Source: Physcia stellaris
Taxonomy: Eukaryota; Ascomycota; Lecanoromycetes; Caliciales; Physciaceae
NCBI GenBank assembly: GCA_018902385.1
Contig: JABSSW010000116.1
Span: 1 to 22,999, forward strand
Reading direction: 5' to 3'
Length of the DNA stretch: 22,999 nt
Made by a program: the position numbers and the translations under genes. Positions 1 through 10,855 of the stretch are shown here, in pieces; the stretch's first letter is position 1, and each line of letters begins with the position of its first letter. Under the pieces are notes generated by a model, which was not told the DNA's origin, searched no databases, and saw only the letters and a program-made list of their open reading frames with translations.

Positions 1-669
1 ACGAAGTGTTGCATGGCTTGATAGTGGACCAAGGCAATGAAGTCGTCTTATATTTACATTCTTATGCCGGCTTCCCTGGTAGCGCGGCCATTGGAGGTCT
101 CTCGAAAGATGAGCAAAAAAGCTCAAGGCAACCAGGGCGGAGTAATAGGCTTAATCTACCAGTCTGCGTTCATACCCTGGGAAGGTGACTGTTTGTACAA
201 TTTGATTGGCGGCGAATATGCGCCATGGCAGGCTCCGGATGTACGTCTCTATCCGCTCTTACCAGTAGCGAACAACCAACCATTGCTTGGCTAACCTGAC
301 CGCAAGTTCGACACTGGTCTGAACATGGTGCCTGACCCCATCTCGACTTTCTTCCACGACGTCCCTAACGATGTGGCGGTCGAAGCGAGAAAAAAAATCT
401 TCGGCCAATCGTTACTAAGTTTGCACGCCCAGAGTGGATCGGTATTTTACCAGAGTAAGGACTATGATGGCAGGAGGATGTACATTCATACGGAAGACGA
501 TCAAGCACTACCGACCTTTGTCATGGATACATGTGTGCAGAACAGTGGAGTGAGTTGGGATGTGCAGAAGGTGAAGACCAGTCATAGCCCCTTCCTAAGC
601 CAACCAAAGATGCTAGCGGGAACTGTAGAAAACGCAGTACTGAAATGGATAGGCACAGGTTCAAAATAG
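1..669 (+). pseudogene. alpha/beta-hydrolase gene, 5'-truncated by the window, one frameshift
   Basis: Seen: a frame open from the first bases carries the nucleophile-elbow motif LHSYAG (Ser codon 60-62). It shifts at a run of six A (115-120) into the frame encoding GLIYQSAFIP and APWQAPD. An intron at about 241-306 (GTACGT donor, GCTAACCTGAC branch region, AAG acceptor, phase 0) joins this to the last exon, which ends at TAG 667-669. That exon carries the probable catalytic His in TSHSPFLS (codon 583-585) and an upstream TEDDQALP segment that may hold the acid. Known: this layout matches fungal AB-hydrolase-fold esterase-like proteins of about 250-270 residues with an HSYGG-type elbow. Inference: removing one A restores the frame, so this is a recent pseudogene or a sequencing error in a functional gene. 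The N-terminus lies outside the window. Substrate unknown. Confidence 0.8.
241..306 (+). other. intron of the alpha/beta-hydrolase gene
   Basis: The intron is 66 nt with GTACGT at the 5' end, a CTAACCTGAC branch-like stretch near the 3' end and an AAG acceptor. Splicing joins QAPD to FDTGLN in phase 0, in the frame of the downstream exon. The unspliced frame stops at 292-294. Confidence 0.65.
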
Positions 670-1493
670 AAGCATGTGGACTGACGACAGATGAGTGTAG
701 CTAGAGTTAGAGGCATAGAAACAACTTCTGGATGCATGATCGATAGCACGAGGCGAAGCATCCATAGCCACTTCAAGAGCGATGAATACACTTTTGCGTA
801 CGTTGAGACAATAAATGAATTGTGAGTGTGTAAGGAAGTTCTGCAGACTCAATTGAAGGCGCGCTTCTACTGACTGGTCATCTCGAGTCGGATTGATATG
901 CTAGTATGCTTCTAAGATCATTTCTTCTCATATCTCCCGTCATACTTGCATATTAAGGGCTTTCAAAACGTGATTCGGTTTCAAGATGGGTGGACAGAAA
1001 CATCGAGTTGGAAAGGAGAATGAATGTATCACCCTTAACCTTGCTCCAATCACTCGGTTTCTTCACTGGTCAGAATTTCCAAGGCCCTCGAGAGCTTTGC
1101 ATGTGTTTTTGCACCCAATAGTGATGAAGAGGACATCCAACAGAAAAACAGAAAAATTTGTGAGTCAATGAGAGTCCCAGCAACCCCATCCTTCCCAGCT
1201 TTCTCACGTACACAAGCCATTATTGAGCTCCACTATCTATATTCCATTTCACCATCAACTCTATAAACAGTAGCGCTTCTCCTTACAAACAACCTCATGA
1301 TCTGCAGCTCCTCTGCGCTCTTCAGTCATACGGGCCCCTCCATTGTTCATAGACTCTGAGTGAAGTGACTTCCCCAACCATAGATCACAGACATTCCCTT
1401 TTTTCGATCAATTACATCCTCTTCCATTGACCATCTATCCTTTCAATCCACATTAATTATATCAATTTGTAGCAGTGATTTGAAGCTAAAAAT
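670..1493. other. intergenic; fungal-promoter-like stretch near 1200-1300
   Basis: No convincing coding frame was found. Around 1226-1300 there is a TATA-like CTCTATAAACAG followed by a C/T-rich leader, as often seen before fungal start codons. It could be the old promoter of the decayed frame at 1494-1869. The short open frames on both strands look like chance. Confidence 0.35.
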
Positions 1494-1869
1494 CCGAATG
1501 CTGCTCTGTTGTTCGAGACAAGCACTGATTGACAATCGGCTATCAGGTTCGCTATTGAGTATTCATCTCATGTCCTCGAAAAACATTCATCTAAGTCTCC
1601 GCGCTCTGAATTATAGGTCAAAGCTTAAAACAGATCCGTCACACAGTCCAAGACGCTTAAGCTCTATACATCCAGGAAACGAGATAGACATGTGAAAATG
1701 GAAGATTTTTCACAAGCTTGAGTTCCGCATTGCTGAAGAATTTGGGACTGACACCAAAAAGATCGTGCTCTCCATCAGGCTCGATCTCAAGTCCCACACC
1801 CCTGCCAAACACATATATCAGCTCAGGCGCATGCCGAGGATTATGGATTGGAGTATTGAGAAACTTTAA
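1494..1869 (+). pseudogene. unidentified decayed coding fragment
   Basis: The best part is a frame at 1696-1869 with protein-like composition, including LEFRIAEEFGTDTKKIVLSI and ending MDWSIEKL before TAA 1867-1869. Immediately upstream other frames give protein-like stretches (FAIEYSSHVLEKHSSKSP around 1549-1605, then SLKQIRHTVQDA), separated by stops and frame changes. That pattern suggests an old gene broken several times. I do not recognise the family and no conserved motif is visible. It could also be fortuitous open reading. Confidence 0.25.
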
Positions 1870-2286
1870 GGTCCGTGATAATTTGCTTCCTTACCGGAGC
1901 TGAGATGGAGCATATGCCAATTGACGCCAGTTGAGCAGAGTGTTGAGGAACTAATGCAGCGGCTAAAAACTCATTTGTAGCATATTCAAAGACGCCTTTA
2001 TGACAAAAAAAAATGAAAACTTTCGAGCTCCCGAAGACTGGCACTAAAACAACATAACCCTATCTTCTCATAGCCTGGACTACGACAAAGACTACACTTA
2101 CCATTTTCTACCCCTGTTTTTCAACTGTATCTAAACGTTCCAGAGCTCTGCCTATGGTCTTCAAATAAGTCCGTTTGATCGCCGCAGAGAGTCGGGATTT
2201 CTCCAGCCGAGGGTCTGCGTTGTTCTATTCGAATAGTATCGATTATTCCGACTTTCAGTACTAATGACTTTCGCTTACCGACACCT
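1870..2286. other. intergenic, nothing recognised
   Basis: About 400 bases with no supportable gene, RNA or repeat on either strand. It includes a run of nine A near 2004-2012. Confidence 0.3.
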
Positions 2287-2757
2287 TCACACCTTCTGTA
2301 AATGAATATCCCTTCCCCCTTGCGGCGCCAAGGTCTTCAAAGTGCCAAACCCAATCTCCCCCAACATACGATGCACGATTCTAAACCCCAAGCTTGGTAT
2401 ACCAACCGAGGAGGGAAAGTACTCATAATCCATCAGTCCCTGCAACGTATCCTCCAACTCGCCGTACCACATGGCCCATCGCTGCTTGCCACTCTCAACT
2501 CTAACAACGCAATTCGCGGCTGGTGGACTAGGCAGACCGGTGCTGCTGAAAGGTCCGGTGAGGCGGGCACGGGGTGAGAGTGGATGTAGCGCCGGACGTA
2601 CTCGCGGCTCTCGTAGAGCGTAACGGCGATGTCGTTGCGTGCAATCGTTGGGCCGAGGAGGGTGTGATTTGGTTAAGAAAGTTCCCTCGATGGGAAAGGA
2701 TTGCGTTCGTGCTGTTGGTAAGAGAGGAAGAAGAACTACACTAGTGATTAGTGACAA
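2287..2757 (-). pseudogene. small secreted protein, two compensating frameshifts
   Basis: Seen: the ATG at 2757 (minus strand) starts a hydrophobic leader, MSLITSVVLLPLLPTARTQS, a likely signal peptide. The frame is open to TGA at 2287. In the middle third the protein-like frame is the +1 frame, with GPTIARNDIAVTLYESREYV and RRYIHSHP. The original frame resumes with AANCVVRVESGKQRW, WYGELEDTLQGL and GIPSLGFRIV. The first shift lies near 2668-2672 (TTT/GG run on the plus strand) and the return near 2510-2560. Length is about 156 residues, normal for small secreted fungal proteins. Inference: one gene whose central third is read out of frame, a pseudogene or an indel error in each place. Function unknown. 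I cannot name a family. Confidence 0.6.
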
Positions 2758-3493
2758 TGTTCAGGCATAATCTTCAAGCTATTCACTTTGCTCTCAGGAT
2801 CTCGGGGCTAAGTTGATGTATGGAGCTGATTGTGGAAGTGGGCAGGCCCGATACTGGTGCTGCAAGAATGCCGATGGCGAATTGTAAGACAAACGTGATA
2901 GCGACGGTGCTGTAGAACATCTTGGCCGAAAGATCCCGGCACAATATTGCCAGTGGCGACAATATGCTCCAAATATCAATTTTGTCCTGATGGACGGTCG
3001 ATTACTTCCTAGTTATACTCGTGGATTGCGCTTCATGCGCTCCGTGAGTTTGCGCCAGGCGCAATTCATCCCGCATTTCATTCAGTCGACCTGCCGATAT
3101 GCGAAAAGACAAGTTACTGAGACAGACGGCACAAAGTGACGGTGATCGTGAGACATTGCGTTAGATTCGCGTATACCTCGTAGCTCATCTCACAAATTGA
3201 GACCAGTAGACACATAGATGACAGATATTTTTTTGTCAATTCTCCTGCAGAACGGGGTACTTTAAACTTCGTTATTGTCGTCTCTCCCGTTCGATCGTGT
3301 GATCGAGTATAGAAATCCCCAAAGCTCTCCAGAGACGTGAACCTCCTTAACACCGTCATGAAGTTTCTCAGGCGGCTCATACTCATAGTCTCAACCTTGT
3401 AACCAGCCAGCCGCTCATCTTGGACAGGACGAGAAATCTGTAGGTCAATTGCCAGGATATCTCACCAAAAGCTTCCCCCAATTGAGTCATATC
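2758..3493. other. intergenic or decayed, nothing firm
   Basis: A 90-codon minus-strand frame (3114-3386) and smaller ones are open but have no recognisable motif or gene-like context. Part may belong to the decayed HET-like gene just upstream on the minus strand (3494-3866). No RNA gene or repeat was recognised. Confidence 0.25.
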
Positions 3494-3866
3494 TTATTGA
3501 AGTAAGCTGTGGCTACAAAGAATCATAGTCCTGCAAGGAAGTGCAACTTCCTGCACCACCCAAGCTCGAGACAACCAGCGCGCTTTCCGTGGAAGCTGAC
3601 ATAGGCAGCCTAAGCACGAGAATGATCTCCCCTTGCCAAGGTAGTTGTAAGCTCCTGTAGAGTCGAGGTAGTGCTGCCGCTTCAATTCCTCTGATGATTG
3701 GTGTCACGAAGGTCTCAATCGCGTCACAACCAATAATAGTAATCGTTATTGTCGTCAAACGGGGTTGTTCTTGACCTCCTTCTTGTTCCACCTGTAAGCG
3801 CTCAGTAGACTTTCCTGGGTAGATGACGGTAAGTGCTCGGGCTTTAAAGCTGAATCTGTACAACAT
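3494..3866 (-). pseudogene. remnant resembling a HET (heterokaryon incompatibility) domain
   Basis: Seen on the minus strand in two frames: an upstream part with ARALTVIYPGKSTER (about 3780-3850) and, after a frame change, RKARWLSRAWVVQEVALP followed by CRTMILC (about 3520-3590). Known: HET domains of fungal self/non-self recognition proteins contain a segment of the type W-F-x-R-x-W-x-x-Q-E-x-x-L, which the second part matches closely. An earlier segment of the type V-x-x-[VY]-x-G may match the first. The WIDAxCIDQ-type motif expected further upstream was not found and no long open frame remains. Inference: a degraded copy. The call rests mainly on one motif, so it is tentative. Confidence 0.45.
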
Positions 3867-4342
3867 GTCGCTTTGACATCGCGACGAATGGACCTTCGAC
3901 TCTCATGCAAGCTACCTTTTTCAATCATCCAAAATCAGAGTGTCTTCGTACTTGAGTCGGACGGGACTGATGAATTTTGCATTCCCTCCTTCATACAGTC
4001 TTCATATAAGTGGAAGTCCAGATGGATATTGGAAGCTATGGGCCGAGGTAAAGATGGGAAATGTGCCCTGCCCCTTGATTTAACTCGAATGTTTTTCTTT
4101 TACGTTGAGAGAAGATCAAGCCTTGGGGTGTTCTGCTTCAGAGACGTGAGAGAGTATTTTATGAGGGTTTAGGGCTTCAAGATATTCTGCCCCTTACTGT
4201 TGCTGAGGTAATGATATGCTGAAATGTACGCACCATCACGTAGATGTTCGTCCGCACGGGTTTGTTGTCGCAAACACATCGAAACTTTCCATTTGCTCCA
4301 TGGCACCAACTCCAACAGCTATCGCCCAATAGAGACCGAATT
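3867..4342. other. intergenic, upstream region of the kinase gene
   Basis: A 99-codon plus-strand frame (3873-4172) has no recognisable motif and is not called as a gene. The segment before 4343 should hold the kinase promoter, but no clear TATA element stands out. Confidence 0.3.
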
Positions 4343-5229
4343 ATGAATAACACCAGTGTTGCTGCATACCGTACGCCAAAGCAGTACCACCCAGAAGAAG
4401 CCAAGGACAAACTCTCCCTCGGCTCTACAGCCAGTGTCTGGAAGCACTCCGAACTTCCAGGCGTTGTCATCAAGGCGCCCACCAAGGAACCATGGCCGCC
4501 AGAAGCGGAGAACAAGTTCTATACTGAGGCAGCCATATTACAGGCATTAGGCCCGCACCCTAGGATCGTAAAGTATGAGTCTCAACACCCAGACTCTATC
4601 TGTTTGGAACCTCCGCTGATGATCACAGCTTCTTAGGACTCCTCGACCCGCTCGAGCCACGCAAGGGCTTGTTGTTCGCACAGGCAGTCAATGGGGATGT
4701 GTCTCAATATCTGAAAACCCATGGTGATACAACTGGCCCCTCGCTGAGAGTTAAATGGTGCAAGCAGGCGGCAGATGCCTTGTCACACTGCCACGCCCGG
4801 GGTGTTCTACATTGCGATCTACGGCCTGATCAGATGTTGCTTGACGGTGAGCTAAACCTCTTTCTCTGCGACTTTGGAGGCTCGGAAAACGCCCAACATA
4901 GTGGAGGGAATCTTCCGGCCCACGGCTTCTTCGACCCCAGAGAGGACAACCTAGAGGTCACGAAAGAGATGGAGGTATTCGGCCTAGGATCGTGCATGTA
5001 CTGTTTCATGACTGGACATCTTCCCCACGAGCCAACAAGTACCAACGCTGCCTCTTACGCCTACGTGGAGAAGTTCTCGCGCCTCTTGAAGCAAGGTGAC
5101 CTTCCGAATACTTCGGCTCTCGAAGGTGGAGACATAATCACGAAATGCTGGACGCGCGAGATCGGATCGACCAGTGAGGTACTGGCATGCTATGAAGAGT
5201 TGGAACGACGGTTGGATAATGCAGAGTGA
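4343..5229 (+). CDS. small protein-kinase-domain protein with atypical catalytic loop (2 exons)
   Basis: Exons 4343-4572 and 4629-5229 give 276 residues after removing a 56-nt phase-2 intron (GTATGAG donor, CACAG acceptor). The junction reads HPRIV-N-FLGLLDP, the expected kinase strand beta-4/5 region. Seen: start of the domain at SLGSTASVW (about 25-33), beta-3 lysine K44 in VVIK, candidate alpha-C glutamate E62, catalytic loop HCDLRPDQ (138-145), DFG at 158-160, and a VFGLGS segment (193-198) of the subdomain IX type. The Arg of HRD is Cys, and the Asn five residues after the catalytic Asp is Gln145. The protein is little more than the kinase domain. The ATG at 4343 is preferred over the in-frame ATG at 4244 because it has A at -3 and little protein-like sequence lies before it. 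Similar small kinases with an HCD loop are common in filamentous fungi. Substrate unknown. Confidence 0.82.
4573..4628 (+). other. intron of the kinase gene
   Basis: The intron is 56 nt with GTATGAG at the donor and GATCACAG at the acceptor. Without it the frame stops at 4634-4636. With it the kinase domain is continuous. Confidence 0.8.
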
Positions 5230-7162
5230 GTGAGACTTCGAACATTGCCGCCGCTGCCGGCCACTACCCGATACTATTCAACCTATGGCAAGATGCGAAG
5301 CGTCATTATCCCATTTGACGAGTACAATGGAGGCAGTAGGGTTGTCGAAAGTCTCGATGTTTTGAGCCATACGACAAGTGACCTCGTAGCCCCTTCACTG
5401 GAACTATGCAGATGCGCCGTTGCAGATTGCCGCCTGTCTCCTCAACCATTACTATCTACCATATCTCGCTTCGAATCTTAGGTATCGCTAGAGACCATAA
5501 TGTTGTCGACATGATCACTAGTGGCCCCGCCCGTGAATTCAAATCTAACGAAAAGGCTAACGAACGGCCTACAGACAACCAGCAAGAGGCAAAGAGCTCT
5601 AGCCCTTAACGCTCTCATAGGTAGACTTTCGAGAGTGCCCTTTGATCCGATCTACCGGTCTGTCTTCAGGGCCGGTCAGATGACCTAAGCCATGACCTCC
5701 GAAGCTATGCATGCTGGCGCGAATGAGACTTTCAACTTTGCAAACTCTGTCCTCTCCGCTCAAAATTCACAAGTAGAAAGAAAACCTATTCATACTACCG
5801 GTCCCTTTTCAACAATCATAGTATTTACCACATACCTTGGGTCCTCGTCTGAACCTTAGGAGGAACTTCCGGTCGCCCACTCAAGATGGTATTACTCCCG
5901 CGCAAAAGAAGTTAATCACTGGCTCTTAGAAAAGGTCTTTGCATCAAAGATTTCATGTTGGAGACATGTTGTGCATGTTAAAGAGTAGCTTGCGCATTGT
6001 CGCATCGGTTTTTAGCTTCGCAAAGATCGATAGCTTAAAGAAAGGTGATCTTGCGCGCTCAAGCAGCTTCCAAGACTTACCAGTGGGACCATGGGGCTGT
6101 CACACGGATGACGGGATCGCTGGGATTTTTTGGTAGAAGGCCCCAGATTTGGCTACTGAAGTATCAAGTGGTATTGAACACCAAGAAAGTAGGAAAGAGA
6201 GGGCCCGTCTATGCAGATGCTTTTTAGGCTTGAACATGTAGGTATTGACTCGATCAGAGATATCCGAACTTCATCACAAAGACTGTCAGTGTTCTGTATC
6301 AGGCCCTGGGAGACTGAACAGTGAACAACGGAAGCCTGCAGTCTTGCGATGGACGAATGGTTGGGGAAGTAATCAACCCGACTACTCCGTACTCCCTCGA
6401 GCTTTACCCACAGCAAGATCTGCATCCTACCTTGAGGCTTCTTTGAAAAAAGCGCAATAGACAAGAAACGACTCACGAGGGCCCAGATTCAGCCACACAC
6501 CCAACGACTGCCAAGGAGTTACATTTAGCACGCGTATTCATTATTAGGGAGACGTGTGACTGCAGGGAGACTCGCCTAGGCCTGAGCCCGATGTACCCCC
6601 TCGACGGCAGCTACGACTGTTACCCCCCTCTATGTGAGGATCCACATTGAACCCAACTAGGCAGTAATAACATCTCTCGCTCCTGTCAATACCTCTTCGG
6701 GCTTAAATTGAAAGCGCTGCAATCAATTGCTCCCTTTTGGCCTCTATGGCCCCCTGCGCTCGGCGTTTCGAATGTTCACGCACTATCAAAGTACTTTTCC
6801 CCTTTTTTGAAGGAACTTACCGACAACTGGGGTCGGGTGGTGCCGTCTGGTCCACCTGTAGCGTAGTATGACAATTGAGGGTCCCATGGCAGTCTTATGC
6901 TCAGCCCTGTAACATTTGCGATAGCTTCAAGATGCTATCGCGTACTCGCTTTCGTAAATTGGAAAAGACTATAGTTAGCATCTGGATGATACCCAAGCAT
7001 GAGTACGTGCGAGGTCTGTCTTCTGGTGGTGGTCGCCTCAAGCAGCAAGAAGTGCAAATACTCATGTACAAAAGGTAGCCGGTTCCCTCTCTCGAAATCT
7101 CATATTTCATCAATTCAGCACTTTTCATACCTTTCCTACAAATTCGTAACAAACCCCACATA
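5230..7162. other. 1.9-kb stretch without a recognised gene
   Basis: Several open frames of 60-107 codons occur on both strands (for example 5230-5481 plus, 6153-6476 minus, 6875-7078 plus). They overlap each other, carry no motif I recognise and have no intron structure that extends them. The last 100 bases should include the promoter and leader of the P450 gene. No tRNA, repeat or mobile-element end was seen. Confidence 0.35.
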
Positions 7163-9025
7163 ATGGCTAGCTCGCTGAGGGTCTCACTTCATGAACGCAC
7201 AGCCTCGACGACTGGCACCAGTGGCAACGTCCCACTCGTCACGCCAACAAATCATGGATATATCGCACACGAGGCGCCAGCCTTAGCTCACGCTGCCCGA
7301 TACCCTGTTATACTTGTTCTATCCCTTCTGATTCTTCACAAGTCTTTCTCCAGCGCCCAAAAATGGAAGACGGCAGCTCCGAGGGAACAATACCGGCGAC
7401 CAGCCCAGGTCCCATACCTGACGCCTATGTTAGGAAATGCTTTCTCGTTTCTATACGCTCCTCAAGAATTAGCCAGGTCAATATCGTGGGTGAACCCCGC
7501 GACTCATGTCACCCTTTGGGGATGGTCTCGTTGCTGACAATGCTGTAGTGAGAGACTCGGCAAGTCCGGCATCTTCAGTCTGAATATGCTCACCCAGGAA
7601 GTCTATGTCGTGTCAGGATCCGAATATCTTAATGCCATCTGGAAAGACACCAAAAAAGGTCATGATGTCACACGATGCCCTGAACCTCTCCCTGAGCAAT
7701 ATGTTCGGCGTACCAGGTAGAGAGATGCCGTTTTTCTTAGGCGATAGGACCGGCAGCTCGCATGACCCTCACGCTTCAAGTCCTGCCAGAGACCCTGACC
7801 ACCGTGTCTCATATCTCATGCTCAAAACTACAGCAGACTATCTCTCTGGGACGCATCTCACTGCCACAGCCCAAAAATATCAGGCCGCGATGAAGAGCCA
7901 GGTAGATATTCTGCCCATTGGGGACGATTGGGTTGAAATGGACGACCTCTTTAGCTTTACTCGCCGCCTCATAGCCAACTCAACAGTTGAGACGATGTTG
8001 GGCTCGAGCTTTTTGTCTCAATTTCCTGACTTCGTTGATAATTTCTACACATACAACAGCAGAATACGGAGGTTTCTCCAAGGATGGCCAAAATTCTTGT
8101 TGCCAAAGGCTTGGTGCGCACGTAAGAGATGTATTGACATTATGCAACAGTGGCGGAAGACAGTCAATGCTCAGGATTTTGATGGGAGTCCAATGATGCT
8201 TAAGAGGTGGAGCTGGTTTGAAAAATGGAACATTAGTGATGACGCTATCGCAGCCTCAGACCTTGGCATTCTGTGGGGGGTAAGTGCATCAGCCAAAGCT
8301 GATGGGGATTGAAAAGCAAATACTAATCCTTGATGCTCTACAGAACTTTCTCCAACGCTATCATCCTGGCTTTCTGGCTGTGCTGGCATACATTACAAGA
8401 TGAACAGTTGCTTTCCGCTGCCACTGTTGAGATGGATGAGTGCAGAACAAAAGAAGCCAGTAGCAGCTTGTCTTTCGACACGACCAAGCTCACCTCACAA
8501 CCTTTGTTGCAATCAATGCACGCCGAGGCTTTGAGGAAGTACGTCGCAGTTTACATTCCGCGAACGACCGAGTACGGAGAGACCTAAGTGCTTGACTACC
8601 AGATACCTAAGAACAAATTGGTCGTCATCAATAGCGCTATGGCACATATGGACGAACGTAACTGGAACCTGGGCACCCGAGGCGAACATCCTGTGGAGAC
8701 GTTTTGGGGGAGGTTCCTTACTCAGCACGCCGTCTCCTGCCGAAGCCGATGGAATAAAAGAGCGGTTCGGATGAGGACAAACCCAGGTTCTCACTCAACC
8801 GGTACAAAGGAGCTTGGGTTCCGTTTGGTGGAGGTATCCACCAGTGCCCAGCGAGAAATTGGGTGAAAAACCCAAATGCTCATCAGCCTCGCCGTGATTA
8901 CTGGAACATTCGAGATCGAGCTTAAGAATAAGGAGAAAAACCTGAGGATAGATTTCGCTAAATATGGTCTCGGCGCTTTAACTCCTGGGGAACAGGCCCC
9001 TTTTCGAATAAGGCGGAAGAGATAA
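7163..9025 (+). pseudogene. cytochrome P450 pseudogene (three exons, multiple frameshifts and one stop)
   Basis: Seen: start ATG 7163, a membrane anchor at about residues 47-59 (PVILVLSLLILHK) and a proline-rich hinge to LGNAFSFLYAPQELARS. Intron 1 is 7486-7548 (phase 2). The next exon has GIFSLNMLTQEVYVVSG. Intron 2 is 8280-8343 (GTAAGT, TACTAAT branch, CAG). Then come NAIILAFWL in the I-helix position, ExxR as EALR (8527-8538), PKNKLVV, and the heme loop PFGGGIHQCPAR (about 8818-8853), ending in FRIRRKR at TAA 9023-9025. Lesions: one extra base in A6 at 7652-7657, a shift just after intron 2 (near 8347), an in-frame TAA at 8585-8587, shifts near 8725 and 8772, and one extra A in A5 at 8866-8870. 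The usual CPGR is CPAR. Known: P450s are heme-thiolate monooxygenases anchored in the ER. Inference: dead gene. The FGGGxHxCPxR style recalls CYP7/8-like fungal P450s. Substrate unknown. Confidence 0.85.
8280..8343 (+). other. second intron of the P450 pseudogene
   Basis: GTAAGT donor at 8280, perfect TACTAAT branch sequence at 8321-8327 and CTCTACAG acceptor, 64 nt. The signals are intact although the flanking exons are frameshifted. Confidence 0.75.
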
Positions 9026-10358
9026 TTTAGGAGCACACCAGCATTGCAACATCATGGTACCTTGGAAATGTATTGAATGTATTCTACAATGCATACAATT
9101 TGATTGCCGAAGCTCCGATGTCGCCAGGATAGAGATCTCTTACGTTAATCCTTTGTTTCCCTTGATGCACCCCTAAACAAAGTCTAGGCGTAACTCCGGG
9201 TTTGGAAAGTGCTTGGAGCGTATCTGAGAAGATTGGGAAAGGTGTGTACCGACTCTAGTGAACGCGCCTGGGGCTTCTACAGATATGCTCAATGTACTGA
9301 GGAGTTACGTTGGAGTGACTATGAGAATGCCGAGTGAGTCTCACTAATGATCCTATCAAGATGCGGTTCTAATGCAAATGCTCATATCCGCATCCGTCCA
9401 ATTCTGTCTCGTATTTCCGTCGTTGGGTTAGAGCTACGTTCAGATTTAACACTATCGTACCAGCGCAGATGCATTTCCAACAGCGCCACTTCTCATCCAA
9501 GGAGGCGTTGGTCCATAGCCATCAAACTTCTTACAGCAATGAGAATTCCCATGTGAAAAAGGCTCTCGCTCAGTTGATGACTTGGAGTTATCTTCATGTA
9601 TGGTCGTCACCGTCATTCCGACCAAAGAAGGTTTTCTTTCACAGTCGGTCTTTGAGTGTCACGGCGCGAAGTTACTCTTAAACTAAAAGTCAGGTACCAC
9701 ATCCACCAGTATGGCACTCGGGCTGATAGCTTCCAGGTGAGACAAGGCCCGAGACGGGCCCCTGGGATCGCTCCTGCCGAGAAGCTTCCGGGCACCCAGC
9801 TCTCAAGGGTTAGAAACTCTCCATCAGTGACTGCGTAGACCATAAGCAAAGCGCGATGCCCCTGTCAAAGATGGGAAACATTAGTTAAGAAGGCCGACAG
9901 ACAGAAGGCGTGACTCGTAGCTTGACAACAAATCAGGGAGAAAGTCTTACGGTGAGCTTACTTTGGCCCGCGGCTTTCGGGCGCATGTACGATGGATCAC
10001 ATCCCGCAATCTCATTAGTACTCTAATTCGGTCCCTGCGCCTGTGAGCCGCTCGCTTGGAGATTCGAGACAGTAACGAGGAGCTATTTTCAGGTCTTCCA
10101 ATGCGGTGGGCAACTGAAATGTCCGAGGTAGGGGGTCTTGAATACGCGATGGCGGGTCGCCTGAACTTCTTAGGGAGTACCCTATGTTCCTGCATGACTT
10201 TCACTTCGACAATCCAGGCCCCGGAGCTTCGAAATTGACAAGGAATGGCAACATATTTGGACTACCCGTAGGCAGAGATCTCTGCAAGGCATTAAAAAGC
10301 TTGCTGAGAGCATCACACAACCCCCTGGAATCATCACCACCACCTCTTCATCGCGACG
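9026..10358. other. 1.3-kb stretch without a recognised gene
   Basis: There is no supportable coding frame. A short protein-like run (GFYRYAQCTEELRWSDYENA) lies near 9270-9332 before a stop but is isolated. Frames around 9613-10238 on both strands overlap and lack motifs. The final part is the upstream region of the secreted-protein gene at 10359. Confidence 0.3.
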
Positions 10359-10853
10359 ATGTACGCTCCTCATCTTACGATAGCCCTGACCTTCTCCGCG
10401 CTTTTTCGTCCCGTTCTCAGCTGGTCTACATGGGCTATCGAAGACGCGATAAACCCACAGGATATCCTCACACCCGATTGCAGCGTCGACACCTCCACCT
10501 CCACCGTAACCGACTGGGCGCTCACCCCCGCATGGCAAAACTCAATGCAAGAGTGTCTCTTCAAGATGAACAGCTCCAGCTGGGATGGCAATTTATGCGA
10601 ACCGGAATATCCAGACATCAGCAGGGATGTTGATCCACGACCCAATTTTCTCTTCTGGAAAGCCCACGCGCGCAACTTCAAAGACGCGCAGGACTGCTAC
10701 AATATGTGTGCGGCCTGCTTGCTGAAAGGGATCCAGATTGGGTTGGCGGTGACGACTTGGTGCCACTATGCCGCCTACACGGTGGGATGGAAGAAAGCTA
10801 CGTGTCAGATGGGGTTCGACTACCACGAATCGGGGTCTGGAGGGTCGTGGTGA
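10359..10853 (+). CDS. secreted cysteine-rich protein, 164 aa, unknown function
   Basis: Seen: a single intact exon, ATG with A at -3, TGA at 10851-10853. The N-terminus is hydrophobic (MYAPHLTIALTFSALFRPVL) and fits a signal peptide ending near residue 20-23. The mature part has eight cysteines at about positions 41, 66, 80, 113, 117, 120, 135 and 149, enough for four disulfides, including a CYNMCAAC cluster. It is rich in Trp, with several aromatic-Cys pairs. No transmembrane segment follows the leader. I do not recognise the family. The features fit an extracellular, effector-like or cell-surface protein, but that is inference from composition only. The codon choice looks like a real gene, and the reading frame is undamaged, unlike many neighbours. 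Confidence 0.75.
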   Translation: MYAPHLTIALTFSALFRPVLSWSTWAIEDAINPQDILTPDCSVDTSTSTVTDWALTPAWQNSMQECLFKMNSSSWDGNLCEPEYPDISRDVDPRPNFLFWKAHARNFKDAQDCYNMCAACLLKGIQIGLAVTTWCHYAAYTVGWKKATCQMGFDYHESGSGGSW

Positions 10854-10855
10854 AG

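Noticed and set aside
3873-4172. A 99-codon plus-strand gene before the kinase
   Set aside because: No recognisable motif, no intron extension and odd composition. Chance is more likely.
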